Shown here in pieces: positions 43,596-56,078 of a stretch of DNA of 64,000 nt (its first letter is position 1; each line of letters begins with the position of its first letter). The translations under genes and the position numbers were made by a program. Origin of the DNA: Castanea sativa (lineage: Eukaryota; Streptophyta; Magnoliopsida; Fagales; Fagaceae); NCBI RefSeq assembly GCF_040712315.1, contig NC_134019.1, positions 33,823,873 through 33,887,872 of the forward strand, given 5' to 3'. The notes beneath the pieces were generated by a model that was given only the letters and a program-made list of their open reading frames with translations, was not told the origin of the DNA and did no database searches.

Positions 43596-45973
43596 ATAAT
43601 ATAACGTGTTTGGAAAAAGCTTTTCTGCTTTTTGCTTTTTACTTTTTATTTTTTTAATTTTTGTAAATAACGTGACTGTTAGGAATTAATTTAGCTTTTA
43701 GTTTTTTTTTTTTTTTTGCAATTAACATAAAAATTATTTTATATTTTCTTCAAAAAAAAAATTTGCTCTTTTTTATCTCTAAAAAAGTTAGGGTACGTTT
43801 GGTATACTAAATGAGGATTACGATAGGAATTGTAATCTTTATTATTAGGAATAAAATGTGTTATAATGTAATAACTAAACATATTCATTTGTTTGATTGT
43901 GAATTATAACATTAGAATGAAACTTAACATTTATTTTCGGAAATTTCTTACTCATACAATTATATCACCTTAAAAATTGTTATTTTTAAATTTAAGAGAG
44001 ATATGTGTTATTTTTTATGATTTTTTATTTTTATAATTGTTAGATGTATATGGAAAGTTTGTTTATTTGAAAATATACTAAGTTTTGCAATTATTGCACT
44101 TACTAAGGAATAACTAATACAACATTTTAAAGAGGAATAATTATTTCTCATTTTGAAGAATAGCTATTCATAAGGAATGATTATTTCTTGTAATAAAAAT
44201 ATAACCAAACTAAAGAATAACCAAACCATAGGAATAATTGTTATATTACCGTTCTTATTACAGTTTACCAAGCATGCCCTTAATGGATATCATAAGAATA
44301 TTGGTTTAGAAACTATTTATTGAAAATAAAAAAGTAACTAAATTTTTTGACAGCTTTTAATTTTTCTTATTAAAACTATATCAAAACTTTCTTAAAATAG
44401 TCTATTAACATTTACAGGTGCTCATTAACATCATCATTTTATTATTATATATAATTAAGAATAATTTATTACTGTATTAAAAAAAGAGGGTAGGAGGGCA
44501 CCGACCCATCTTTGTCTTCTTGAAAAGAAAACCAAAGATGGAAAAGTAGATATGGTGAGGGGTCATCCCACTCTTTACTCTAGAGATATAAATTTTTTAC
44601 AGTAGATAAGATAGAAGTGTGTGTGTGTTTTTTTTTTGGATCATAGCAAAACACATTTATGGTAATAAATTTTATTGTGTGGGGCCTAATATTACACTTT
44701 TTAATAATGTAATATTTTACTTTAAAAAAGACAGCAAAAAGTGTCGGTAGCTAAATCAAAAGAAAAAAAAAAAAAAAAAGTCATTGCAGTGAGAGCAGTT
44801 CAAGACTAGTTGTGTTGCAAGCTGCCAAGTAGCGTACACTGTACATCGTGACATGATAGCAGCAGTTCAAAGTTGAAACCCTTTTCGGTCCCGTTTAGAA
44901 CAGTCAGCACAATTTTTTCAAAGGTAGATCGTAAATGTGAGACCAGCGGGCTCCAGTTACAGCCAAAATTGTCACTCTTTGGACTCAAAACACGTTTCCC
45001 GTAACTGTAAGAGTAATCTTAGAACGGAGAAAGTCTATATACACAGAAATTGACAAATAATTTGATAGCCGTTAATGTGACAATGTTAGTTGAATCTCTA
45101 ATTGATTTTGCAAGTTTAATTAGGCCCACCTAGATCACACGGCACATGTGTAAAAATATCAAATTTTGTGTGTATAACAGTATTCTTTCCTGTTATTATA
45201 CTATTTTATACAATAATTTTATGTAATATTTTATGGCTCACTGTCTATTACTTTTATATTAATCACATCACTTATATCCTATGATGTGATACATCATCGA
45301 GGCAATATTGTTGCAGGGTAGTCCTAGATTTTTTTTTCTTCCTAGAATGTTTTTAGAGAGATTTTTTCTTTTGGGTTTCGCATATAATCTCGAGGTACTA
45401 GCGCCTCTGATTGATGGTTGAGATGTTGCATGACAGCAAGCAGAATATCATCTGTTAACAATTTTACAGTATTAACAGCACCAGCTGGACATTGAGACAT
45501 ATCGTTTTCTTTGTGTTTGTCACTCTTTCTCTGCTGGATTAGGCATTGGCTGCTCTTCAACATTGTTTCATACCATTAACATGCATTTGATGTTTAAATT
45601 TTCACTTGGGGTGAGGGAGAGGTAGTGAAAGATACTGTAATTGTTGAGGAGACTCTAATTATGTAGTTATATAAGCATATAGAAACACCATTTAATCAAA
45701 ACGTTTAAGCCTATGACTTTAGGCTAAATTATATTACATTAACTACTTATGTCATTATTATTTAATGTGAAACTTCACTCACATGTGTATACCTAACAAT
45801 CTTCTCCTTATTTGAGTTATTGTTTCTCTATAGGTTTCAAAGCCTTCTATATGGGCCATGAACAAGTTTTACTAGCTCCTTTTACTTGCAAACTTTTTCA
45901 TTTACCAATGCATCATCCATACGTCTCTTGTAAGTTATCTACCATTTATGGAGACCATGTGTCAACCTCGCAT
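43596..45973. other. AT-rich spacer between the array and TIM44 A
   Basis: No recognisable gene. It contains a Tourist-like MITE (separate entry). Two minus-strand open frames (44806-44988, 45342-45563) have normal-looking composition but match no family I know, and I do not call them genes. Confidence 0.5.
43791..44279. mobile_element. Tourist-like (PIF/Harbinger) MITE
   Basis: The 489-bp non-coding element has inverted ends GGGTACGTTTGGTATAC and, from the right, GGGCATGCTTGGTAAAC (13 of 17 matching). Both ends are flanked by TTA (43788-43790 and 44280-44282), the 3-bp duplication of PIF/Harbinger elements. Confidence 0.72.
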
Positions 45974-46243
45974 GCTCTTCCCCAAGATGCCATTTTTTTC
46001 TAGTTAGAGATTTCAAAATGTTGCCTTTATATGATTTTTGTGAAATAATTTTCTTCCACAGAGAGAGAGAGTGTGTGTGTGAGAGAGAATAGTGAAATAA
46101 ATTCAAAGTTTTTTAACCCCCAAATCAACCAGGAATGGCCGAAAGAAAGAGATTGGAAAACAAGAAAACTCGAATGACTTGTAGCAAGAATTGGGTTGGG
46201 CCTGGCCTGCAAATTGTTTAGTAAGCCCAAAATAATTAATATT
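45974..46243 (-). repeat. TIM44: Inverted TIM44 promoter and start-codon fragment
   Basis: On the minus strand: promoter, leader, ATG (45993) and about 20 bp of exon 1, then a break. It lacks the CCCTATTCCC segment between CTTGCTAC and AAGTCATTCG, exactly like TIM44 B (near 61880) and unlike the array units. Together with 46272-46566 it forms a head-to-head inverted repeat. Confidence 0.82.
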
Positions 46244-46546
46244 CTATTAGAAGCATGAAAAATCCTGGGCCCATTAGAATATTAAATATTTTGGGTTTAC
46301 TAAACAATTTGCAGGCCAGGCCCAGCCCAGCCCAACCCAATTCTTGCTACCCCTATTTCCAAGTCATTCGGGTTCTCTTGTTCCTCAATCTCTTTCTTTC
46401 GGCCATTTCTGGTTGATTTAGGGGTTAGAAAAACTTTGAATTTATTATACCATTCTCTCACACACTCTCTCTCTCTCTTTCTAGAAGAAAATTATTTCAC
46501 AAAAATCATATAAATGCAACAATTTGAAATCTCTAACTAGAAAAAA
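46244..46546 (+). promoter_or_regulatory. TIM44: TIM44 A promoter and leader
   Basis: TGGGCC (46266-46271) and clustered GCCCAGCCCAGCCCA (near 46320-46335) are site II-type elements (TGGGCC/T), which are frequent in plant nuclear genes for mitochondrial proteins. A CT-rich leader (TCTCTCTCTCTCT) precedes the ATG. Confidence 0.6.
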
Positions 46547-47083
46547 ATGGCATCTTGGGGAAGAGTTCAGCAATCTAAGCTGAAGTACTTGGCTTTTCAA
46601 TCGAAGAGATACTATTCTCAAAACCCTTTTGCCTCACAAGCGAGAAAGACAAGTCTTTTACAAAACCGATCTTAGATTTTTCAAAACAGTGTCACAATCT
46701 CTGGTTTTTGCAGGAGCATGAAGCTTTTTGGTGCTCTAGCTCAGGTTATTTTCTTGGCCATAATTTGCTGTTTCTTTGGGTTTTAACTATTATTTATTTA
46801 TTTGGTTTTGTGCTGTGGCAGGGTTCAAGTTTGAGTTTACCATTGATTTCGGCAAATGGGTATGTGGGAAATCGTCATTTTAGCGTCTTCAATGAGTTTT
46901 TAGAAAAAATGAAAGTCGAAGCTAACAGGTACGATAGTTAGTTTTTCTGTTCTATTAAGCTTGTTCTTTTTACATATATAGATAAAGCAGTGGATTTAAT
47001 GTTAAAATTTATACGTTGTTTGGTAGCTGATCATTGTTTTAAGAGGGTTATATGCATGTAAGAATATAAAGGCGGGGGCTTTG

Positions 47084-47288
47084 TGAGAGTATTTAAGAAA
47101 ATCACCTCACACTTAAGAGTGATGAGAGCTGTACATATATATAGTCATTTTACAGATTGTATAGCATAATTACATATAAATATTGATGACAAAATAAATG
47201 GAAATAATTGACTAAACAAGCTCCTATAATTGAGGGTCAATGGTTGCACATATGGTAAGCCTTAGATTATGGTAGAGGATCCTCAACA
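47084..47288 (-). repeat. 3' LTR of the Copia element
   Basis: 205 bp, nearly identical to 51468-51672. The minus-strand polypurine tract (TGCGGGGGGG) lies just outside, at 47289-47298. Confidence 0.93.
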
Positions 47289-50200
47289 CCCCCCCGCAGG
47301 CTAAGCGTTGGATTAGGACAAACGTGAAGCTTGGAGCGAAAAAATTGAAAGAGAGGCCGAGGCAAACTTTTAGTGAAAAGATCAGCAACCTGTAAGTGAG
47401 AGGGCACATATTGGGTGCGAAGTTTGCCAGCGACAACAAGTTCGCGAAGAAAGTGGTAGTCTAACTCAACATGCTTGGCCCGCTTGTGAGAAATGTGGTC
47501 GGAGCTCAAAAAAATGGCACTTTTGTTGTCGCATAATAGAAGAGGCCGCCGTGAAAGAGAAACTTTGAGGTCACGAAGGAGATGCATGAGCCAAAGAAGT
47601 TCAAGAAGAAGTGAGAGCAAGGGCACGATACTCGACTCACAAACTCGAACGAGAAACCGTAGGTTGCTTCGGCACTCCAGAAACCAAATTGTTGCCAAGG
47701 TAAATGGAATAACCAGAGAGGTAGAGCGACGAGTGTCCGGACATCCGGCCGGCCGGCATCGCAGTAAGCAACTAAAGCACTAGGAGCAAGTGGATGAACG
47801 AAAATCGAGGCCAAAATGTAAGTGTACCTTTGACATAGCGAAGAATGCGCTTTACAAGAAGAAAGTGGTCTTCACGGAGAGTGGAGGAACCGACCGACGA
47901 GCCGATCGCATGAGCAATATCGGGACGCGTGATAGTCAAATACTGAAGGGCACCTACAAGAGATCTGTAAAGAATGGGATCCGGAAATAAAGGACCATCA
48001 GAAGACAGGTGCTGAGAAACAACCATAGGGGTGTGAAAAGGCTTGCTATCAAGTAACTGAGCGCGAGTGAGAATGTCACGCGCATATTTCACTCGACCGA
48101 GAAAAGACCATCAGTGGTTGGTGTTGCTTCAAGACCAAGGAAGTAACTGAGAGAACCCAAATCCTTAGTAGCAAACTCAGAATGAAGCTTACAAGTGAAG
48201 CGGTCAAGAAGAGAGGAGTTGTTTCCTGTAAGAATGATGTCATCAACATAAAGAAGCAAGTAAATAATGTCAGACTGCCTGTGAAAGACAAAGAGTGATG
48301 TATCTGCACGACTGCAATAAAAACCAAGGTGAATGAGGAAAGAGCTGAATCGTTGAAACCAGGCACGAGGTGCTTGTTTGAGGCCATAAAGAGCTTTCTT
48401 CAACAGACAAACATGATTAGGAAAGCGAGGATCAATATACCCAGGAGGCTGTTCCATATAGACTTATTCAGTAAGATGACCATTGAGGAATGCATTTTTG
48501 ACATCAAGTTGGCGGAGAGGCCAGTGGTTGGTCACAGCAAGTGAAAGGACAACACGGACAGTGGTAGCCTTGATGACAGATGTGGCCGAAAGTGTCGCGG
48601 TAGTCAAGACTGCACGTGTATAGCCTTTGGCAATAAGGCGGGCTTTCGAGACGCTCGATAGATCCATCGGCAAATACTTGGTCCGAAACACCCATTTGGA
48701 ACCCACAATGTTGGTGTTGGCAGGTGTCGAGGAACCAAAATCCGTGCATGATTATTTTGCAAGGCTTGAACCTCTTCATCCATGGCGGCAAGCCAAGCAG
48801 ATTCTTAGCGCATTTTTAAACCCTTTGGGCTCATCGGAGAGCAGAGAGAAGACCAGAGGATCCCAAAAAAGCAAGATTTGCCGGATGTCGAGTTTTGAAA
48901 ATACCAGCTTTGGCTCGTGTGAGCATAGGGTGAGAACTCACTGGAGGGGCAGCAACAGGAGCAGCAGGGGGCAGCTCAGTGGGTACAAGAGAAGCTAGGC
49001 TAGGGTCCGAGTGTGACAAAGAGGGACCTGCAAGAGAATCATCGACCTGCAAAGACTCATCCACGGGATCAGTACAAAGAACACATGGGCTAGATTCGGA
49101 TTGAGTAATGTGCGGGGAATAGGGCACAGGGGAGGATGGGGGCATGTCTGAATGGGGAAGACTGGGTTCCAAAAAATTTGAAAATTGGAGGGAGGATATG
49201 GGTTGAGCGTGTGAGGTATCGAGGGAGGGAAAACAATTTTCATCAAATTGAGCGTGTCGGGTGATATATAGCCTAGAGGTAGTGGGGTCAAGACAACGGA
49301 ACCCCTTATAAGAGGGGTTGTATCCCATAAAAATGCAAGGAATACTACGGGGGGAAAATTTATTAGGCATATAATCACGTAAACAAGGATAAACCCGACA
49401 ACCAAAATGATGAAAATTTTCATAATTTGGCGGAGAACCATAGAGAAGCTCAAAAGGGACTTACCTCCGAGAAGTGGTGCGGGCAAGCGCTGCCGATGAT
49501 GTAAGCCGCAAGTGCTAAAGGCGTCAACCCAAAAGCGAGGAGAAGTGTGTGAATGGAAAAGTAAGGCCAAACCGCTCAGTCACATGACGGTGTTTTCTTT
49601 TAGCACGACCATTTTGGGCAGGAGTATATGGACAAGACAGTTGATGATGAATGCCAGAGGTACGAAGATGAGTTTTAAAGCTATTGCTAGTAAATTTTGC
49701 ACCACCGTCACTTTGAAAAATTTTGATATGAGAAGAAAATTGATTTTCTACAAAATTTTGAAATTGAATAAAGATATTATAGAAGTCAGATTTCAATTTT
49801 AAGGGATAAAGCCAAGTAAAGCGAGAATAATCATCAATAAACAAAACATAGTAGACAAAACCCAAATTTGATTTTACAGGTGAGGGACCCCATATATCGC
49901 AATGAATAAGATCTAACACATTGGATGACCTATGTTCAGTGCGAGAATAGGGCAAACGATGACTTTTCGCAAGTTGACATGTATCACATAATGTAGGAGA
50001 TGGCAATAAGGAGGTAAGAAAAAGCTGTCCTTTTTTATTTAATAAAGAAATAATAGAATGATTTACATGGCCAAGGCGAGCATGCCATAAATCATACGAA
50101 GCATGAAGAGATTTATTTTTAAGGACAGAAATAAAGGCGGAATTTCCGCGCTCTAGCACATATAAGCCTCCATCACGTTGACCGGTTGCCACCACCTTTC

Positions 50201-51425
50201 CCGTTTGAAGATTCTGAATAGTGAAAAAATTATTAGTAAAGGTAACGGATAAAGGAAAATCATTTGTTAATTTTCTAATGGACAAAAGATTTTTAGTGAG
50301 GTGGGGAACAACCAAAACATCTAGCAATTGAAGATTTGGGGAAGGGGAATGTTTACCAGTGTGGGTTATGGGTAGAGACGCACCATTCCCTACAACTACA
50401 CAATCCTTACCCGTGTAGGTGGTGGAGTGATCCAAATTTGAGTGGGCTGGAGTCATGTGGGCCGAAGCCCCTGTGTCCAAAAACCAATCAGAGGCATCAT
50501 TCCAAGACAGAGAGCACGAAGAGGTGAAGGCTTCTGCAAGGTGCGCTGTGGGTTCATGCCTGTCATAGCATTGCCTACACCGATCTGCGTAATGTCCTTC
50601 CAAGCGGCAGATTTGACAGCGAGGTGGACAGCGACTTGGGTTGGTGTTGGCACGGCCCTGTCCATGACTGGAAGAGTCACTGCTGAAACCATTTCCGCGG
50701 CCACGTTTGAGGCTAGAGAAGCCACCGCCACGATGAGAAGAGGTTCGGGCAGCAGTGAACGCTGCAGCTGAGTGCGTCGGAGGCTCTAGAGATTTTTGAA
50801 AGAGTTCAAAACTCTCAGCTTTAGACACAAGGTCAGAGAAGCAGGGGAGAGGGGTTTGAGCCATTTGAGCAGTAGAAAAACTGGAGAAATTAGGCCTAAG
50901 ACCATGAAGAAACCAGTGGACTTTGTCGGTTCCATCAACAGGGCGACCAATGGCGTGAAGCTGATCACATAAGGCCTTGAAGGCACGGGCATAAGCAGTG
51001 ACTGAACGGGTGCCACGTTTCATCAATTGGAGGTCGTCTTTGAGACGGATTTCACGAGCCTTGGAGCGGTGGCTGAAGGTGTTTTCGAGGGCAGTCCATA
51101 CCTCACGAGATGTGGAGAGGCCAACGGCTTCAGCCATGGCTTCTTCTGTGAGGGAGGAAAGGAGAAGACTAAGGAGGTGTTGGTCAGCTGCTTTCCACGC
51201 CAAGTGTTTGTTGTTTGGTGTCTGAGAGGTGGGGGGGTCGAATAGGGGTGGCGGCACAAGGGTTCCATCCACATGACCCAGCAAACCTTGACTCTCAAGG
51301 AGGGGAAGAAGTTGACTCTTCCATAGAAGATAGTTGGAGGAGGAAAGCTTGATGGTAACCATGTGAATCATGGTGTTGAAGGGAAGAAGGGTGGAAGAAG
51401 AATCGAAAGAAGAATCAGAGGCCAT
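47267..51425 (-). pseudogene. Copia gag-pol polyprotein, frame-broken
   Basis: The first 633 codons (51425-49524) are open: gag, a CCHC knuckle (CQICRLEGHYADRC, about residue 280), the protease motif DTGASAH (about 320), the HHCC integrase region (HARLGHV ... CDTCQLAKSH) and the core Asp residues (HCDIWGP, QSDGGAKF). In the third catalytic block, AERKHRH of the family is AKRKHRH, so the catalytic Glu is Lys. After that, frameshifts separate the rest: integrase tail and MPNKFSPRSIPCIFMGYNPS (48831-49370), reverse transcriptase with [15 protein letters not shown] and [13 protein letters not shown] (48089-48706), and RNase H with LLCDNKSAI and KHVELDYHFLREL (47267-47698). It cannot make a full polyprotein. 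Confidence 0.92.
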
Positions 51426-51444
51426 TGTGGATCGTGGGATGCTA

Positions 51445-51467
51445 ATCCAGGTAAGGCTCTGATACCA
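51445..51467 (-). promoter_or_regulatory. Primer-binding site of the Copia element
   Basis: The minus strand reads TGGTATCAGAGCCTTACC directly after the 5' LTR. This is the complement of the 3' end of initiator tRNA-Met, used by most Copia elements. Confidence 0.88.
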
Positions 51468-51672
51468 TGAGAGTATTTAAGAAAATCACCACACACTTAA
51501 GAGTGGTGAGAGCTGTACATATATATAGTCATTTTACAGATTGTATAGCATAATTACATATAAATATTGATGACAAAATAAATGGAAATAATTGACTAAA
51601 CAAGCTCCTATAATTGAGGGTCAATGGTTGCACATATGGTAAGCCTTAGATTATGGCAGAGGATCCTCAACA
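51468..51672 (-). repeat. 5' LTR of the Copia element
   Basis: 205 bp, matching 47084-47288 except for about three substitutions (CACCACACAC/CACCTCACAC, GTGGTG/GTGATG, GGCAGA/GGTAGA). Confidence 0.93.
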
Positions 51673-53989
51673 CTTTGTAACCCGGTAACTTTTTGGTTGC
51701 TTCTTCTTGTTCAACTTCTATGCTTGTTTGGCTGTCTCACAGTTTTCTTTGTGTTTGTTTGTGTGTGTGTGTTGTGTAGTTGCTGCTAGAGAAATTATAT
51801 AGGAAACCGAAAAAATGAATTGTAACTTTGATTTCTAGATTTTTAGTTTCATGCAAATTATTTATAAAAAAAAAAACCACAATTTAACTTTGATTTTGAG
51901 GTGAGAACAAAATCTTTTGTGTTGCTTTGATTGGGTCTTTAGCAAGGTATTTTAGCATTGGACTAGGCAGAGGGATTTCTTAAATTAGATAATGTGTTAT
52001 ATACTTTGATGTTACTTCTACAGCAGTTTTGCATTTGTGTGCAAATTTTAAATTTGGTAAGGATTTGTGGCGTCTGCTTGACAATGGCTTATGTCCCCAT
52101 TCCCATTTTGAAGCTGAAAAAAGTCCCCGGTTTGACTTTGTTCATGATCTTAAATTACGGGACACTGTCATTTTGTTGGTCACAGAAACCCAGAACTTCA
52201 AAAGTCACTCAAGGAGCTAAAAGAGAAAGCAGAGGAGCTGAAAGTGGCCAAAATAGAACTGAAAAATAGGTAATATTGTAATGTAGCCACCTAATAAATT
52301 TTGTAATTTTGCCTTATTAATTAATAGGCTGAGACATACCGTTGTATGTCAAGGCTTAGTGGACACTTCAATGGAGGGATTGAGATGGTGAAATGGCGAA
52401 TGCAGAACAAAGCAGACAACTGAGCAACTGTACAAGCATGTGGATAGTGCGTGGACTGAGGCTGAAGCTACGGCTAAAAAGGTTTGATATAAATGTTCCT
52501 TCATGTGCTGCCAGTGGCAAGACAAGTGATAAAGAACACCATCTTATGTTTCTAAATAAATTTTATAAGTTATTTTTTATATATTCCGATTGGTTTCTTC
52601 TGATGTACTGCAATATGTATGGTTCTGGTCTCTAGTGACTTTGTTAGAGTGCTTTTGCATGAGTTTGTATTTTCATCATTGGCGGACTTGTATATTTAAA
52701 AAATTCTGCCGTTGGTGGTGTCTTCAAACATGTTTAAGGATTGTATGTTTAGCTTGTAGGGCAGGTCCTATGGACTGTCTTGGAAAATATGAAGTGTCTT
52801 TGGTACTCATCTTGCCGGATCAATTTTTAGACTCAGATATTCCTCAATGTCCTGGCTCTTTTTTTTTTTCTTTTTTTTTTTTTTTTTTAAATCTTTCAAA
52901 GTTACCCAAGGTGATGGGTCCAGATACCACTACCTCATTGTTCACCTTAACCTTACAAGAAGAGGAGGTGCCATTTGAGGTAGAGCTTGTGGGCCAATGT
53001 CCTAGCTATTTGTGGAATATGAGAATCATAAGAATAGTCGTATGCTTCCACTATTATGCTTCCAGAAGAAACCGAAGAATTTCTTAGGGAATCCTACTTG
53101 TTACTACCATATTAGCTAAGGGCCGTTGTTAAGTATCTAAAGTGACTATCATCTATATCAATGAAGTATGCCAATGAGCTCTAGCTCAAACAACACCTCC
53201 TCTCCCCCATTGAAAGGAGTGGAGGGTAAGTTAGTTCAAACCTATTGGATGTGTGTGTAAACTTACTAATACAAAAAAGCTATATTAGTGAAGTACGTTT
53301 CATGAAATTTATGTTGTTTTTAGGTTTCTACCAACATGAAAGAGAAGATCTCAGCTGCAAAAGAGGAGGTCTGCTTTCTATTCATGATTTTAACACATCA
53401 TTGATATCCATTACTTAAATAGTGATCTCATATCATATTTGACCGTCTTGTCTTTGACAGTCTCAATGAAAGTATCTTTCAAGAAACAGATGCTGCAGTA
53501 TCAATCAAGGAAATACGTCAGCGAGATCCGTATGTTCATATTACCGTTGGTGTTTGTCTAAGAGTTTTTTCGTTCCATATTTTAACAAATTTTTACTGTT
53601 TTCTATTGATCATATTTGTGTGGATTAGATCTTTCTCTTTACCGGAGTTTGTGACAGAAGTTCAGGAAGCACTCAAGCCTGTCCTCCGTGCTTACATGAA
53701 GGTGAGGTTTTGAGCTTCTGCAAGAATTCTAGAGCGGTGTTACCCTTCTATTCGCCGTTCTATTCGGTCTTTTTTTTTTCTTTTCTTTTTTTTCTTTTTT
53801 TCAAATTTTCATTATGAATGTGTATATGTGACTGCCATTGGAGTTTTTCTTCTCTATTGAATGGAAATTGGTTTTTGTTTACAGGGAGATGCTGAAACAC
53901 TTAAGAAGTATTGTTTCCCTGAGGTGATTGAACGGTGTAAAGCTGAGCATGGGGCTTATCAAAGGAATGACATCTTTTTTGATAACAAG

Positions 53990-54202
53990 GTAGGAAATTT
54001 TAGTTCACTGATTCTTTGTTTCTTAGTCATATCTATCAAACAAAAGTCTATATTTACCAGCCATGGTTGCATTGTATCTTTACAACACATTAATCTTCTG
54101 ACACATTGCCATCCCTTTTTCTTTTTTTTCAAGGGTATATTTAAGAATATGATGAGCGTGTGATGAATACTTTATGTTGGAAGGAATGGAATATGAGACT
54201 TT
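53990..54202 (+). other. Broken intron of TIM44 A
   Basis: A GT donor follows the last recognisable exon. The intron runs into the cassette repeat at 54203 before any acceptor and exon of the TIM44 C-terminus. Confidence 0.6.
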
Positions 54203-56078
54203 GATAAATATGAGACATAGACCAACTAGTATTCTGCAAAATCACCCATACTCTCATACAACTAGTTTATTGACTTAGGCATTACAAAGTCTCCCCATTG
54301 GCAAGTCTAAACACTAATCAAATTGTTTTAAGATTCTCATTTAATAGTATTGAAACGCCTCATATATCTTTAATTTAAATTAAAAAAAAATACAACCGTA
54401 AAAGGGAAAAGTATTGGTCCGTTGACATCAAATTATCAGTCTACCATTAAATTTGGAGAGTATGTTAATTACCATTGAATGCAAATGTGACTCTTGCAAT
54501 ATATACTTCTTTTTTCTAGAGAAGGTTGCGATATATACTTAGATCCACGTCTAAACGTTATTGTGCTTAAGAAATATATCATTCGTACTATCAATTGTAT
54601 TATAATTCAATAATTACAATGGGAGAGAAGATTTAAACCTTTACAAAAATCATGAGATATACCAATCGAAATACAAGCTATTGGCACTTTACCATTAACA
54701 TATAGTTTGATGCATTGATTTTCCAAACTGATCATAAAAAAAAAAACAAAAAAAAACAAAGGCTTTAGTAATTGGCTATAGCCTTTTTATTTCCTTTGAT
54801 GCAGCAACAATTCGATGTCAAATTTTGTATGCAACAACAACCTACTTTTTGAGATGAAAAAACAAAATACTTTTTATATGATTTTTTTTTTCCTTTTTTT
54901 AGTTGAAGATGCTTATATAATAATGGCAAATTCATTCTGAAAATGTGCTAGCCCAAATAGGAAAAAAAAAAAAAAACTTTTTATATGATTTTTTCCCCTA
55001 TTTTTGGTTGAAGATGCTTATAGAGTGATGGGAATTTCATTTTGAAAATGTGCCAGCCCAAATAGGATTTGAATCTTGGATTAGGCCTTAGAAGCATGAA
55101 AAGTCTTGGGCCCATTAGAATATTAAATATTTTGGGCTTACTAAACAATTTGCACGCCTGGCCTAGCCCAATTCTTGCTACCCCTATTCCCAAGTCATTT
55201 GGGTTTTCTTGTTCCCCAATCTCTTTCTTTCGGCCATTCCTGGTTGATTTAGGGTTTAGAAAAGTTTTGAATTTATTACACCATTCTCTCACACACACAC
55301 ACACTCTCTCTCTCTCTCTCTCTCTCTGGAAGAAAATTATTTCACAAAAATCATATAAATGCAACAATTTGAAATCTCTAACTAGAAAAAAATGGCATCT
55401 TGGGGAAGTGTTCGGCAATCTAAGCTGAAGCACTTGGCTTTTCAATGGAAGAGATACTATTCTCAAAACCCTTTTGCCTCACAAGCGAGAAAACCAGGTC
55501 TTTTACAAAACCCATCTTGTATTTTTCAAAACAGTGTTACAGTCTCTGGTTTTTGCAGGAGCATGAAGCTTTTTGGTGCTCCAGCTCAGGTTATTTTCTT
55601 AGCCATAGATTACTGTTTCTTTGGGTTTTAACTAATATTTATTTATTTGGTTTTGTGCTGTGGCAGGGTTCAAGATCCCTACCGTTACATTTCATGGATA
55701 AGAATTTAACTTGAATTGTTTCTATGAATGATATACATGGATAAGGAAAACGACGACTTGTCAGCTCAACTCCGCCAAAGAAAAGACAGTTGACATGAAA
55801 ACTTGAATTAATGATATGCCAAGCCAGTAAGGGAGCCCACACCAAATGTGGTTATATGGGAAGACATTCATATCCACCTACCATCACTAGTCCTTGTGAC
55901 GCCAATATTTGTTAAGGAAAGAATACCATATATTCGACGCATGATATTCCTCCTTTTAATCAAGAGATGACTTTGATATTAGATTAACAAAATATACAAT
56001 ACAATACAATGATCCCAACATTTTGATTTAATTCAATCTCAAATGACAAGAATATAAATATGAGATATAGACCAACTA
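54203..56078 (+). repeat. TIM44 5'-cassette, array 2 unit 5
   Basis: It begins with the last ~26 bp of a unit (ATGAGACATAGACCAACTA) and then a full unit in plus orientation with promoter, leader, exon 1 (55392-55589), intron 1 and the GGTTCAAG junction. A short internal deletion removed TTTGCAAAATGTA near 54230. Confidence 0.87.
55392..55589 (+). pseudogene. TIM44: TIM44 exon 1 copy (unit 5)
   Basis: 198 bp, open from the ATG to a CAG|GT donor. One substitution gives Cys in place of the Trp lost in copy A. After intron 1 only 9 bases of exon 2 remain. Confidence 0.84.

Larger units (their letters stand above)
47084..51672 (-). mobile_element. Copia element in intron 2 of TIM44 A
   Basis: A 4,589-bp minus-strand element with two 205-bp LTRs (TGAGAG...CTCAACA), flanked by CTTTG at 47079-47083 and 51673-51677. 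TIM44 B has the empty site (GGGGGCTTTGTAACCC near 62586-62601). The LTRs differ at about three positions by eye, so the insertion is young relative to the other elements. The short LTRs, tRNA-Met primer site and size suit an Ale-like lineage (inference). Confidence 0.94.
46547..53989 (+). pseudogene. TIM44: TIM44 copy A, mitochondrial import motor subunit, disrupted
   Basis: TIM44 tethers the Hsp70 import motor to the TIM23 channel on the matrix side of the inner mitochondrial membrane. Exons read: 46547-46744 (presequence-like start), 46822-46928 (ANGYVGNRHFSVFNEF), 52186-52269 (ELQKSLKELKEKAEELKVAK), 52406-52481 (TKQTTEQLYKHVDSAWTEAE), 53324-53368 (VSTNMKEKISAAKEE), 53461-53529 (AAVSIKEIRQRDP), 53629-53701 (SFSLPEFVTEVQEALKPVL), 53885-53989 (GDAETLKKYC..IERCKAEHG). 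Damage: TAG at 46673 (TGG in copy B), a gap of about 200 residues between the fifth and sixth exons where the family has its middle region, and loss of the C-terminal exons, replaced at 54203 by array 2. A Copia element fills intron 2. Confidence 0.9.

Noticed and set aside
45342..45563. 73-codon minus-strand frame with ordinary composition
   Set aside because: I could not match it to any family, and it has no splice or promoter context; left uncalled.
47493..51245. Plus-strand open frames across the Copia element
   Set aside because: They are antisense to the gag-pol frames, which carry the recognisable motifs.
55392..55714. Separate small genes of 79-89 codons starting at cassette exon 1
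   Set aside because: The frames are TIM44 exon 1 reading on into intron 1; the true border is the conserved CAG|GT donor.
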